Assembly: GCF_002224265.1 (NCBI RefSeq)
Contig: NZ_CP012881.1
Span: 434,001 to 498,000, forward strand
Direction: 5' to 3'
From: Vibrio vulnificus NBRC 15645 = ATCC 27562
GTDB taxonomy: Bacteria; Pseudomonadota; Gammaproteobacteria; Enterobacterales; Vibrionaceae
Length of the DNA: 64,000 nt
Shown: in pieces, positions 11,270 to 21,902 of the stretch
Position numbering within the stretch: the first letter of the stretch is position 1
Layout: each line of letters begins with the position of its first letter
The notes under the pieces: generated by a model
What the model was told of the DNA's origin: nothing
The model's input: the letters and a program-made list of their open reading frames with translations, nothing else
Database searches by the model: none
Translations under genes and position numbers: made by a program

Positions 11270-11477
11270 GTCACTAATTTCCCTTTTTCTTATTAATGTT
11301 GACGACTTTTTGTGCAAAAAACTTGCGAAGCATCATGGTTGTAGCACATACTTTCTCACCATCATGTCCTATGTTTTAAAATTGCTTAGAGCACCTGCTC
11401 TTGAGTTATTTTACGCCAATTGGTGAGTAGAATAACCGGTTCAAAGTTTAAAAAACGAGCATTTGCAAAGAATTGTT

Positions 11478-12601
<1,124 letters not shown>

Positions 12602-12647
12602 TTTCTACTTAGTAAAATAAGCACTTAGCGAAGAATTTCGTTAGACA

Positions 12648-12674
12648 AAAAGGCGACCTTAGGTCGCCTTTTTA
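12648..12674 (+). terminator. Rho-independent terminator of gapA
   Basis: Nine-bp stem AAGGCGACC / GGTCGCCTT with a 3-base loop (12650-12658 with 12662-12670), flanked by A- and T-runs, about 50 bases past the gapA stop. Confidence 0.92.
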
Positions 12675-12783
12675 GTATCACGGATTTGAGGTTAGCAATG
12701 GAGCTTTAGACTCTCAGCAGTGTCTGACTTCACGGTCCGTTTCTAAAACGAATCTTTTGAAACTGATTGTTAAGGAAATTCAG

Positions 12784-13668
12784 ATGGATCTTAATTCACT
12801 TCCGGCGCTGACTGTCCTGTCTGATTGCGTCACCATTGTTGAAAAAGACAATGTCAAAATTGTTCGTGTGATTCACGAGAAAGCAACCGCAGGTATCTCT
12901 TTGTTTGGCGGCCATGTCGTCTCCTACCAGCCAGCGGGTCAAGCTGACATCATTTGGATGAGTGACAAGGCTGTATTTGATGGTAAAACTGCGCTGCGTG
13001 GCGGTATTCCGGTGTGTTGGCCTTGGTTTGGCCGCATTGCCGCACCTGCACACGGCTTTGCTCGCACTTCAGAATGGGAACTAGTTGAACACCGCGAAAA
13101 CAACAACGGTGTGATCGTTGAACTCGCCTTATTCCCGACAGAAGAGTTGCACAATCTCTGGCCTCATATGTTTGATGTCCGCCTAGTCGTCGAGATCGGT
13201 GACGAACTGAAAGTGTCACTCAACATTCTTAATATTGATGATGAGGCATTCACTTTCTCGAGTGCGCTGCATACCTATTTGAACGTCGGTGATATTGAGC
13301 AGACTCAAACTATGGGCATGGGCTCTGAGTACATTGACAGTTTGAAAGCGGGCGAACTATGCCATGGTGGTGAAGTTTTACAATTGACCGACACGATCGA
13401 TCGCGTCTACACGCAACCTGAGAAAGAGATTGTGGTTAAAGACCCAGTCATTGAACGTACTCTGTGCATTGAAAACCAAGGTCACAACAGCGCCGTGCTT
13501 TGGAACCCTTGGGCTCAAGGTGCCGCTGGCATGGCGGACATGAGCGATGACGGTTACAAAACCATGCTGTGTGTAGAATCCACTCTGCATGCAGACAGTA
13601 TTATTCAGGGCAAAACGCTCAACCCAGGCGAAAGTCACCAGTTAACTACTGTGCTTTCTGCACGTTAA
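12784..13668 (+). CDS. yeaD: D-hexose-6-phosphate mutarotase (YeaD type)
   Basis: A 294-residue aldose-1-epimerase-fold enzyme interconverting alpha and beta anomers of glucose 6-phosphate and similar sugars. Family motifs include GGHVVSYQP, RGGIPVCWPWFG, APAHGFAR (catalytic His) and the C-terminal LCVE/LNPGESH segments. AAGGAA lies 5 bases before the ATG at 12784; an in-frame TTG at 12757 is less likely. It follows gapA after that gene's terminator, the same order as E. coli gapA-yeaD. Confidence 0.92.
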   Translation: MDLNSLPALTVLSDCVTIVEKDNVKIVRVIHEKATAGISLFGGHVVSYQPAGQADIIWMSDKAVFDGKTALRGGIPVCWPWFGRIAAPAHGFARTSEWELVEHRENNNGVIVELALFPTEELHNLWPHMFDVRLVVEIGDELKVSLNILNIDDEAFTFSSALHTYLNVGDIEQTQTMGMGSEYIDSLKAGELCHGGEVLQLTDTIDRVYTQPEKEIVVKDPVIERTLCIENQGHNSAVLWNPWAQGAAGMADMSDDGYKTMLCVESTLHADSIIQGKTLNPGESHQLTTVLSAR

Positions 13669-13684
13669 AGCTGACCATCGTTCA

Positions 13685-13712
13685 AACGCAGTGGGCAAAT
13701 GTTCACTGCGTT
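13685..13712 (+). terminator. Hairpin after yeaD
   Basis: Nine-bp perfect stem AACGCAGTG / CACTGCGTT with a 10-base loop, 16 bases past the yeaD stop and followed by ATTTATCC. The T-tract is short, so termination is likely but not certain. Confidence 0.6.
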
Positions 13713-13876
13713 ATTTATCCCATCCGTTCTCTGGTCATTCCATCACCACAAATGAGCAATTACTTAATAAATATCAATTAATTCTATCAATCTTCGGCTA
13801 TTATCCCTTCCATTATTACAATCTATTCTTTCAAACATACATCGTGTAGAGGCTGCTGATTTCAGCAGGAATAACA

Positions 13877-15913
13877 GTGCTAGAAAAATATAAAAATCAA
13901 AGCGTCGGTTTTCAGTTAAAACTGGTGATTACGCTATGCCTTATCATCGCCTTTGGCGGAACCGCCACTCTTGTCTATCGTAATGCATCTGACGTGCTAC
14001 TCGAAAACACGCTTCGGGAACACCAATCAAAAGTGGAATCAATGGCCGCAACCATTGCGGGCCAGTTTGATGCCTATTTACAAACCGCGAAGGTACTTGA
14101 ATCCACTTTCCGCAACGGCTACTTGGCCGGTATTTATGTGGAAGATTACCAAGTGGATTTTAATGGCAAATCGCTGCGTAATATCACGCAATACGGTGAA
14201 AGCCTGATTAATGACACCAAACTTGTCGACAGTTTCACGCGAGATACTGGCGCAGTAGCGACTATTTTTGCTCCGTTTGGCGATGATTTTATTCGCGTTT
14301 CAACCTCGCTAAAAAATCCTTCAGGACAACGAGTTGTTGGTACCACTTTAGGCTACAACCACCCAGCCTATCAGAAGCTCCGCGCGGGACAGGCCTATTA
14401 CGCGCAAGTGAAGTTGTTTGGTGAAAGCTACATTACCTATTACTCGCCCATTCTTGACGCACAGAACAAAGTCACTGGTGTTTCTTTCATTGGCTTACCC
14501 GTGCAAAAAGCAACAGAAGATCTCTTTAGTGCGTTGAATCAGGTGAAATGGGGTGACACAGGTTACACCATCGTCGTTGATAACGAGCAAAGCAACCTTG
14601 GTAAGTACTTGCTGCATCCAACCCGAACCCAACATGACCCTTCTATTATCGATACCGCAGATTACGACGGCAACAAACCCTATGTCGCGATTTTTGAAAA
14701 CAAAAGCGGTTTGATTCGCTACCGCCATGAATATCAAGGTACTGTTGGGGAGAAATACCTCGTCTATACTGAAATTCCTGGCTGGAACTGGAAGCTTCTT
14801 GGCGGCACCTTCATTTCAGAAGTGACGAAAGGAAGTCAAACGCTGCTTAAATTGATTATCGCCATTGCCACAGCCGTAGCCGTTGCTACATTTGCGATCT
14901 TGACGTTTGCCATCAATCGCAATCTTCACCCTTTGACGACCTTAAATGCTCTGATGGCAAGGCTTGCTAAAGGTGAAGTGAGCATTCAAATTGCGAGCAC
15001 GGGTCAGCCTTCAAAAAATGAGATCACCAACCTAACCAACGGCGTTGCCAACATGGCAAATCAGCTCAACATGCTGGTAGGCGAAATTCGTCAAACGGCT
15101 GAAACCGTGTATATCGCGTCACACAGTGTTTCTGAAGATGCGGGCAATAACCTATCTCAGGCAGATCGCCAACAGGAACAGGTGGAGCAAGTGGTGACGG
15201 CCATTGAAGAGATGGCCACCTCCGCTCAGTCGGTCGCTCAACAAGTGGAGAGCATTGCGGATAACGTTCGCAGTGCGAATGAGGATAGTCAATCTGGATT
15301 GAGCCTAGTAGAAGGTGTCTGCATTGATGTAGCAGAACTGAATGATCAACTTGATCGCTCTGCCCATGCCATCAAACAAGTCAACACCGACAGCGAAAGC
15401 ATTCAAACCGTGACGAAAATGATCGATGAAATTGCGGAGCAAACCAATTTACTGGCACTGAATGCCGCCATCGAAGCTGCGCGAGCCGGCGAACAAGGCC
15501 GTGGCTTTGCTGTGGTTGCTGATGAAGTAAGAACGCTTGCTCACCGTACCCAAACTTCAGTCAAGGATGTGGTTCAGATTATCGAGAAACTTAAAGCATC
15601 CACGGGTAATGCGGTGGGGCTGATGAGCCAAAGCCAGCAAAGTGCTAATCAAGTGCTTGATAAGGCACAAGAAGCAGGTAGCTCCCTAGAAGCCATTGCG
15701 AGCCAAGTTCACGCCATCGCGGCGCAAGCGGAAACCATTGCCGCCACCTCAGAGCAACAAGCTCAAGTGTCGCAAGAAATCGCGGCCAATGCGCACTCGA
15801 TCAGCGATCTTAACCGACAGAGCCGAGCCACTAGCGCGCAAACGTCTGAAAGTGCTGAAGAGCTGCAAAAACAGGCGAATTCACTTAAATCGCAAGTCGA
15901 CTTTTTCCATTAA
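13877..15913 (+). CDS. Methyl-accepting chemotaxis protein with periplasmic Cache domain
   Basis: A 678-residue transmembrane chemoreceptor. TM1 lies at about residues 14-34, a large periplasmic ligand domain of Cache type (with [15 protein letters not shown] and a [10 protein letters not shown] segment) at about 40-310, and TM2 at about 323-346. A HAMP linker follows, then a cytoplasmic signalling helix pair whose conserved tip, [20 protein letters not shown], binds CheA/CheW. No CheB/CheR-binding pentapeptide is at the C-terminus. The start is GTG at 13877 with AGGA seven bases upstream. The ligand is unknown. It is a single-gene unit with a strong terminator. Confidence 0.93.
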   Translation: MLEKYKNQSVGFQLKLVITLCLIIAFGGTATLVYRNASDVLLENTLREHQSKVESMAATIAGQFDAYLQTAKVLESTFRNGYLAGIYVEDYQVDFNGKSLRNITQYGESLINDTKLVDSFTRDTGAVATIFAPFGDDFIRVSTSLKNPSGQRVVGTTLGYNHPAYQKLRAGQAYYAQVKLFGESYITYYSPILDAQNKVTGVSFIGLPVQKATEDLFSALNQVKWGDTGYTIVVDNEQSNLGKYLLHPTRTQHDPSIIDTADYDGNKPYVAIFENKSGLIRYRHEYQGTVGEKYLVYTEIPGWNWKLLGGTFISEVTKGSQTLLKLIIAIATAVAVATFAILTFAINRNLHPLTTLNALMARLAKGEVSIQIASTGQPSKNEITNLTNGVANMANQLNMLVGEIRQTAETVYIASHSVSEDAGNNLSQADRQQEQVEQVVTAIEEMATSAQSVAQQVESIADNVRSANEDSQSGLSLVEGVCIDVAELNDQLDRSAHAIKQVNTDSESIQTVTKMIDEIAEQTNLLALNAAIEAARAGEQGRGFAVVADEVRTLAHRTQTSVKDVVQIIEKLKASTGNAVGLMSQSQQSANQVLDKAQEAGSSLEAIASQVHAIAAQAETIAATSEQQAQVSQEIAANAHSISDLNRQSRATSAQTSESAEELQKQANSLKSQVDFFH

Positions 15914-15930
15914 TTTGTAGAGCGACCAAA

Positions 15931-15958
15931 AACAAAGGGCGAGTTTTCGCCCTTTGTT
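15931..15958. terminator. Terminator shared by the chemoreceptor and LruC-protein genes
   Basis: Twelve-bp perfect stem AACAAAGGGCGA / TCGCCCTTTGTT with loop GTTT, between two convergent genes. T-rich sequence follows on the plus strand (GTCTTTTA); on the minus strand TTTTTGGTC follows. Confidence 0.85.
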
Positions 15959-15975
15959 GTCTTTTACGTTGAGTG

Positions 15976-17664
15976 TTAATTACACTTCCAGCACTTCCCT
16001 TTAACCCGAGTGTTAAACCAAGTTGTAGAACTCACACCTCCAGACTCAGCCCAATCCACTACCTGCGGATAAGCCAAGGTGCTATCAATGTTTTCATAAG
16101 GGTGTTTCCAAGCGGTTGGAATCGAAAGTGCCCAAGGTAATCCTTCAGCCGTTAAATAAAACTCGCCTGCCTGTGCGTCTGTGACGTCTACCCCTTGGCC
16201 AAACGAGTTGCTATTGGCGAGATCACTGCTTGGGTAGTTCATCAAGTGCACTTCCCGGCCTCTTTGTGCTGCTCGGTAGATAAAGGGATTCAGCGTATGG
16301 CTGGCAAGTGGTGGCATCGAGCTCTTGAGTATGAGAGAGACACTGTAATCGACGACAGGTCTGTCATCACCCATCTCTGTGTTATAAAAATCACTGTTGG
16401 CATCGCCAGGTAACAAAGCACTGATGCTTTCTAAAACCACGAAGACCAACTCGCCACTGTGTCCATTTTCAGCCGCCACGCTGGCACTGACGCCATCGAC
16501 GACACGTGTCAAACTGCTCACATCGGCAGATTCTATGCCCGCGATCGACAAGGCAAAACGATTATCCACAGACGCCCCTCTTGCTACCGCCTGACCAGTA
16601 AAATCTAGACGAGTAATCTGATTGTTCGCGTTGGTGTACACCTCGTACGCGTAATGTGAGACAAAATCGTTGAGATCGTAATCGCCAGCAAATGGCCACA
16701 TGTCTTCATAAGTTAGCGTATACCAACCGGAAGTAGGGGTACGTGCGTAAAAGGCAATGGTCGGGTCGTTAGGTGCATAATCGTTGGCATCCGCCACACC
16801 ATCTCCATCTGAATCCCCTATTTCAGGCCATTCTATTTCGGTGATATCGCTGATTAAACCATTGGCATCTTCGGCTTGCACTTGCACTTTCCAGCGCTCA
16901 CCATTGTTGGTTTGAGAAGCTGATACACTTGCGCCGGTATGATTATTTTTCCCCGCAAACTCATCATCGACAAAGAATCCCTGCCCAACATCAACAAACC
17001 AACGATAGTTGTAACTGACGGAATCACCATCGGGATCGGCGGGAGTCGGGCCAATAATCGACACGACCAAGTCATCATTGGTCGATAGCCCTTGACTTCG
17101 GCTTAGCTCAGGAACAGAAGGCGGTGTATTGCTCGTGACCAAATAGGTCACCGTCATTAAGCTGTAGTCTAACGTCGTTAGCCAGCCGCCATTATTCATA
17201 TCAATATCCAAAAAGACATTCACTAAACCATCATTAAGCGACGCTATCGGCAGAGCAAACTCAGTAATCGACCATGTATTGTTGGTCCCTTGTAAAAATC
17301 CAGGATTCAGTTGAACACCATCGACAGAAACGCCGTCGTATTCACCGTTTTCACCACGAAAGGCTTCTGAATCGACATCGTATGCATAGATGGTCAATTT
17401 CGCTTCAAGAACCTGAGCGCCATCAGGGATCGCTATTGTGTGCTGCCAGCCATAATCTTGATTGGCATTGCTATAGATGCCAAAACCATAGGCACCTGGC
17501 GAGACATAGTGTGGCGCACTACTGCTTTCATCAACCGTTTGAGTAATCGTGACAGAACCATCAGCGTTGACGACTTGGGTGTTGTTCGTTGCGGCCGCCC
17601 AAGCCACTGGGCTCAGCAAACAGAGAGAAACGGCAAATGGGCTAAAATGCTTAGTTGATGTCAT
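15976..17664 (-). CDS. Secreted LruC-domain protein
   Basis: A 562-residue exported protein. The start ATG at 17664 has AGGAG seven bases upstream and gives a signal peptide ending near VAWAAAT; the open frame reaches 17724 but that part overlaps the upstream gene's stop. After beta-rich segments, a calcium-binding type motif (SDGDGVADANDYAPND, about 310) leads into an LruC domain (WPFAGDYDLNDFV), a C-terminal domain shared by Vibrio and Leptospira surface proteins. It ends in CWKCN. Function unknown. It starts 10 bases after the lipoprotein gene, so the two form an operon. Confidence 0.8.
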   Translation of the reverse strand: MTSTKHFSPFAVSLCLLSPVAWAAATNNTQVVNADGSVTITQTVDESSSAPHYVSPGAYGFGIYSNANQDYGWQHTIAIPDGAQVLEAKLTIYAYDVDSEAFRGENGEYDGVSVDGVQLNPGFLQGTNNTWSITEFALPIASLNDGLVNVFLDIDMNNGGWLTTLDYSLMTVTYLVTSNTPPSVPELSRSQGLSTNDDLVVSIIGPTPADPDGDSVSYNYRWFVDVGQGFFVDDEFAGKNNHTGASVSASQTNNGERWKVQVQAEDANGLISDITEIEWPEIGDSDGDGVADANDYAPNDPTIAFYARTPTSGWYTLTYEDMWPFAGDYDLNDFVSHYAYEVYTNANNQITRLDFTGQAVARGASVDNRFALSIAGIESADVSSLTRVVDGVSASVAAENGHSGELVFVVLESISALLPGDANSDFYNTEMGDDRPVVDYSVSLILKSSMPPLASHTLNPFIYRAAQRGREVHLMNYPSSDLANSNSFGQGVDVTDAQAGEFYLTAEGLPWALSIPTAWKHPYENIDSTLAYPQVVDWAESGGVSSTTWFNTRVKGKCWKCN

Positions 17665-17674
17665 GGTCGTTCTC

Positions 17675-18151
17675 CTAATCCGAGTCCAGCGCGATATCGC
17701 AGCCAACCGTAATTTCATCGACAATCACAGCGATATCAGTATGAGATACGCATTCAATGCCACGCACGCTCGACATCGCTTTGATGGCTTGCCAATGCCC
17801 AGCCAACTCAATTTGATAGGTCAGTTCCCCCGAGACATCGGTGAGGCCAGTAAACATGGCGACTGAATCTTCTGCGTCGCCAACCACGCTAAACAAATGC
17901 ACCACATGTTGGCCGCGGATGGGCATTGACTCCCCGCCCTGCTGACTAAAATTGCTCACCAGCTTAATCGTGACCTGCCGATGTTCGCTCCCTTTCCATT
18001 CGAAGCCAGTCGGTGCGGTAATATCGCTAAACTGGGTTTGAACTTCGGGCGTAGGGGCAGAACCAGATCCGCCTCCGTCTCCACCACCGCAACCCGTCAA
18101 AAGCCCTAAACTGACGGTCCCCCAAACCACTGCTTTCGTGAAATCGTTCAT
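17675..18151 (-). CDS. Small lipoprotein, partner of the LruC-domain protein
   Basis: A 158-residue lipoprotein with lipobox LTGC followed by a Gly/Ser-rich linker (GGGDGGGSGSAP). The remainder is a beta-rich, Ig-like segment (ITAPTGFEWKG, RQVTIKLVSN, GELTYQIEL). It is first in a two-gene operon with the LruC-domain protein, which suggests the two act together at the cell envelope, for example as a surface structure and its anchor. No enzymatic motif is visible. Confidence 0.7.
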   Translation of the reverse strand: MNDFTKAVVWGTVSLGLLTGCGGGDGGGSGSAPTPEVQTQFSDITAPTGFEWKGSEHRQVTIKLVSNFSQQGGESMPIRGQHVVHLFSVVGDAEDSVAMFTGLTDVSGELTYQIELAGHWQAIKAMSSVRGIECVSHTDIAVIVDEITVGCDIALDSD

Positions 18152-18516
18152 CGTCGCTCTCCCTTCGTGTTTTTAGAACACTTAGCGAAAGGTGTGCCAA
18201 TCCGCATCCAACTGATTTTTAATAAAAATATTACTTTCCTCAGTGAGAGTTACTGAGATTTCTTTGAATGATTCTCAAATTAGGAAGACCGCAAAGACAA
18301 GGAAAACAGCGCTAACCAAGCGGATTAACCTTTGGCGTCACAGCCAAACAACGGGATAAGAAGAACACCTAACCAACCTTTTTAAACAATAAGATAGATA
18401 TACCCATCATCATTTTTGATACTGAACCAACATCCTTTGATAGCCATAATTGCAAACCGTCTTCGACTCAGTAATATGAACCTGAATGATTACCTTTCCT
18501 CCAACGGGAGTAAAAA
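18152..18516. other. Divergent intergenic region
   Basis: These 365 bases separate the divergent LruC-operon and amidohydrolase genes and must hold both promoters. They are AT-rich in 18210-18260 and 18380-18430. I see no gene, strong hairpin or repeat. GGGAG at 18508-18512 is the amidohydrolase ribosome-binding site. Confidence 0.5.
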
Positions 18517-20268
18517 ATGAAAGCACCTTGGATACCTGTCGCCCTTTCTGGGCTTGCCTTAACGGGCTGTTTTTCTGATAAAGATGACACAACCTTAGCC
18601 ACAGCTCAGCCACTAAAAGTAACCGCGGCGGATGCCATCTACTATGGTGGAGAGATCCTAACAATGGCGGGTGATGGTCCGGAATACGCTGAAGCTGTCG
18701 CCACGTTGGATGAAAAAATCATTTACGTCGGAACAAAAGAGGGCGCCATGGAACATAAGTTTGGACAAACCCAACTTATCGACCTCAAAGGCAAAACCAT
18801 GTTGCCAGGTTTTGTTGACCCACACAGCCACGTTTATGGTGTTGGCTTACAAGCCATGGTTGCTAATGTCCTTCCGCCACCCGATGGTGGTGCAAACACG
18901 GTCGCCAAGATTATTGAGATCCTAAAGGCCTCTGAGCAAGATGAAACCAAGAAGCTTTTCATCGAGAAAACCGGATGGATTCTTGGCTTTGGTTATGATG
19001 ATTCACTGCTCGATTACTATCCAACCAAAGCCGATTTGGACAAGGTAAGTACTGATAAACCCGTTTTGATCATTCACACCTCCGGACACCTTAGCGTCGC
19101 CAACAGTAAAGCGCTTGAGATGGTTGGCATCACCGCCAAAAGTAAAAATCCCGAAGGTGGGGTAATCCGTCGCATGCCCGATAGCCAAGAACCTAATGGC
19201 GTACTGGAAGAAAATGCACACTTTGCCACGCTCTTCCGCTTAACCATGCTCATCGACCAAGAACTGCAAGATATGATGCTGGCCGCATCACAGAACATGT
19301 ACGCACAATATGGCTACACCACCGCACAAGAGGGACGAGCAACAAAAGAAGGCTATGAAGCACTGAAACGCGCTGCGAAACAAGGAGATTTGTTGATTGA
19401 TGTGGTGGCGTATGCCGATATGGCCACCAGCAGTGATTTCATGACGTCAGAATACCACTCACCTCAATACACCAGTCACTTCCGAATTGGAGGTGTAAAA
19501 CTGAACTTCGATGGCTCACCTCAAGGGAAAACGGCTTGGTTAACCCAACCGTACTTTCATCCGCCTCATGGACAAAAGAAAGATTACGCAGGCTACCCAA
19601 CCTTTACTGACACACAAGCATTTGAGTACGTTGAAACTGCGTTCAAAAATGGTTGGCAAGTACTAACCCACAGCAATGGTGACGCCGCGATTGAACAATT
19701 TATCGACGCGGTGACCGCGGCCAATAATAAACTCGGAAAACAAGACCGACGCCCTGTCTTGATTCACGGCCAAACCATCCGCGAAGACCAAATCCAGCGC
19801 CTCGCAGAGCAAGGCATTTTCCCTTCCCTCTTCCCAATGCATACGTTTTATTGGGGAGATTGGCATCGTGACTCAGTGCTTGGCCATCCTCGAGCTGATT
19901 TTATTTCACCGACCAAAGCCGTACGTGATGCTGGATTGATGTTTAGTACGCATCATGACGCTCCGGTTGCCCTGCCCGACGCGTTTCGGGTGCTTGATGC
20001 AACGGTCAACCGCACCACCCGCACAAACAAAGTGCTCGGTCCCGATCAGCGCGTTGATGCCTACACCGCATTGAGAGCGATGACCATTTGGCCCGCTTAC
20101 CAACATTTTGAAGAAGCAATGAAAGGCAGTATCGAAGTGGGGAAAAACGCCGATTTCATTCTGCTAGATAAGAATCCTCTCAAAGTGGAGAGCGCGACGT
20201 TAAAAGACTTACAAGTCCAACAAACCATCAGCCGTGGGAAAGTGGTCTTTACCAATACGGCCCGCTAA
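18517..20268 (+). CDS. Lipoprotein amidohydrolase, YtcJ-like (Amidohydro_3)
   Basis: A 583-residue metal-dependent hydrolase of the amidohydrolase superfamily, attached to the envelope: the N-terminal signal ends in LTGC. Metal and active-site motifs are visible: PHSHVYG (about 100), LTHSNGDAAI, LIHGQTIREDQ and STHHDAPV, then the C-terminal IEVGKNADFILLD. YtcJ-like enzymes are poorly characterised and probably hydrolyse amides or formamides. GGGAG precedes the ATG. It is monocistronic. Lipidation is somewhat unusual for the family and suggests a periplasmic substrate. Confidence 0.82.
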   Translation: MKAPWIPVALSGLALTGCFSDKDDTTLATAQPLKVTAADAIYYGGEILTMAGDGPEYAEAVATLDEKIIYVGTKEGAMEHKFGQTQLIDLKGKTMLPGFVDPHSHVYGVGLQAMVANVLPPPDGGANTVAKIIEILKASEQDETKKLFIEKTGWILGFGYDDSLLDYYPTKADLDKVSTDKPVLIIHTSGHLSVANSKALEMVGITAKSKNPEGGVIRRMPDSQEPNGVLEENAHFATLFRLTMLIDQELQDMMLAASQNMYAQYGYTTAQEGRATKEGYEALKRAAKQGDLLIDVVAYADMATSSDFMTSEYHSPQYTSHFRIGGVKLNFDGSPQGKTAWLTQPYFHPPHGQKKDYAGYPTFTDTQAFEYVETAFKNGWQVLTHSNGDAAIEQFIDAVTAANNKLGKQDRRPVLIHGQTIREDQIQRLAEQGIFPSLFPMHTFYWGDWHRDSVLGHPRADFISPTKAVRDAGLMFSTHHDAPVALPDAFRVLDATVNRTTRTNKVLGPDQRVDAYTALRAMTIWPAYQHFEEAMKGSIEVGKNADFILLDKNPLKVESATLKDLQVQQTISRGKVVFTNTAR

Positions 20269-20328
20269 GGCAATTTCGCCCTCTAATTTCTCTATTGCGG
20301 GAAGTTAGGGGGCTGAGAGTAAAAGCGA

Positions 20329-20428
20329 GGGACTAGGGACTAGGGACTAGGGACTAGGGACTAGGGACTAGGGACTAGCAAGCCAGAAACCTAGAAACCT
20401 AGCAAACTAGCAAACTAGCAAACTAGCC
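20329..20428. repeat. CTAG-rich tandem repeats
   Basis: Seven copies of the 7-mer GGGACTA (20329-20378) are followed by two AAACCTAG units and three CAAACTAG units (to about 20427). CTAG is normally rare in gammaproteobacterial DNA, so this density is striking. The tract lies between the amidohydrolase and nhaA stop codons and codes for nothing. The CTAG-rich repeat at 9.4 kb is related in composition. Confidence 0.9.
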
Positions 20429-20461
20429 AAAGCTTTCCAGAAATCGAATGAGGCTAAAAAG

Positions 20462-20486
20462 CAAAAAGCCGCCCTAAAGGCTCATG
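20462..20486 (-). terminator. Possible terminator of the hflK-hflC-nhaA operon
   Basis: On the minus strand a short stem AGCC / GGCT (20479-20482 with 20467-20470) is followed by TTTTTGC, about 60 bases past the nhaA stop. The stem is only four pairs with an 8-base loop, so the call is weak. Confidence 0.4.
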
Positions 20487-20540
20487 CCTATCACTACAGG
20501 ACAGTAACTCGGTTGTGTGTGTATTTCGTCACGATAGAGC

Positions 20541-21902
20541 TTAAGTCCCCTTTTGTTTTTCTCTAGCCGCGAAATACCTTAAACAGAGGAAACCAATTAA
20601 AGCCGAAGTAATGGACGCGATGAAGATACCCAATTTCGCAGCATTGATTTGGTCTGGGTTATACGCTAGTTCCGCGATGAATAGTGCCATAGTAAAACCA
20701 ATACCAGCCAACATACCTCCCCCAAATACCATTCCCCAATTCAAATTTTCAGGCAATTTCGCGATCCCTAGCCAGACAGCAATCCAACTAAACAAGACAA
20801 TACCGATAGGTTTACCAAAAACAAAACCCACAAAAACAGCCAGCGTAATAGGAGACGTTAGGTTTACACTGGTTAATGAAACTCCCGCGTTAGCAAGAGC
20901 AAACAACGGTAAAACAACAAACCCGACCCAAGGATGAAGCAACATTTCCAGCCGCTCTACAGGTGAAAGCGTTTCTCGTGCAGCCGCCGCTGCGGTTTTT
21001 AAAATCTCTCCTTCTCTCTTGTCCCCACTCCATTGTTGACTAGGTGAAGATGGCACTAAAGCCTCCATAATGATAAAAAGATGCTGCCTACTCATCCATT
21101 TATTCGTGGGGGTTAGTAAGCCGAGAATCACTCCTGTAATCGTTGGATGAACACCAGACATATCGATAACCAACCATATTGCTCCGCCGACAATAGAAAA
21201 GAGTACAAGACTACGGACCCCTAAGAAAGCCATCGCACGAACAAGCATAAAGCCCAACAACGCATAGGATAACACCTGCCAGTCAACCGCTTCTCCGTAA
21301 CCAATAGCGACAACAAAGATCGCACCGATATCATCCACCACGGCCATTGATAACATGAATATCCGCAAACTGCTTGGAATGCTTCGCCCTAAGAGTGCAA
21401 GACATCCGATCACAAAGGCGGTATCTGTTGCCATGACCGTCCCCCAACCATGCTGACCGGATTCACCGTACTGTAGAAGTAAGTAAAAAAGAGGCGGGAT
21501 CGACATGCCTCCAAGAGCAGCAGCAATGGAAAGGAGAGCTAATTGGGGATTGCGAAGTTCACCTAGCGCTAACTCACGCTTAAGCTCCAAGGCAATAAGA
21601 AAGAAAAATAGGGTCATTCCGGCATCATTGACCCATTTGTGTAATGAACGCTCAAAAACCAAATCACCAACCGTCATCCCTAGCGAAATCTGCCAAAAAC
21701 GAGCAAACTCCTCACTTAAATGTGAGTTAGCCAATAAAACAGCTAAGAGCGTTGAAATAAACAGTACAATTCCAGCGGCAGATTCAATATGAATAAAACG
21801 GTATATAGGACGAGATAACCAATCAATGTACTCTCTTGGTAGCCGGGTCAGATTAATGGCTGCTCTCTTCTTTCTTTTAGTCATTGCTTTCAGCCGTGCC
21901 AT
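20541..21902 (-). CDS. nhaA: Na+/H+ antiporter NhaA
   Basis: A 453-residue inner-membrane antiporter that exports Na+ (or Li+) for H+. It has about 12 hydrophobic helices, the MATDTAFVIGCLALLG segment and the ion-binding Asp pair in AVVDDIGAIFV. It is longer than E. coli NhaA (388), mainly through an N-terminal extension and a charged loop (about 280-310, SSPSQQWSGDKREGE). The ATG at 21902 has AAGG eight bases upstream and overlaps the hflC-like gene by 26 bases, so translational coupling is likely. An internal ATG at 21884 is the alternative. Confidence 0.9.
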   Translation of the reverse strand: MARLKAMTKRKKRAAINLTRLPREYIDWLSRPIYRFIHIESAAGIVLFISTLLAVLLANSHLSEEFARFWQISLGMTVGDLVFERSLHKWVNDAGMTLFFFLIALELKRELALGELRNPQLALLSIAAALGGMSIPPLFYLLLQYGESGQHGWGTVMATDTAFVIGCLALLGRSIPSSLRIFMLSMAVVDDIGAIFVVAIGYGEAVDWQVLSYALLGFMLVRAMAFLGVRSLVLFSIVGGAIWLVIDMSGVHPTITGVILGLLTPTNKWMSRQHLFIIMEALVPSSPSQQWSGDKREGEILKTAAAAARETLSPVERLEMLLHPWVGFVVLPLFALANAGVSLTSVNLTSPITLAVFVGFVFGKPIGIVLFSWIAVWLGIAKLPENLNWGMVFGGGMLAGIGFTMALFIAELAYNPDQINAAKLGIFIASITSALIGFLCLRYFAAREKQKGT

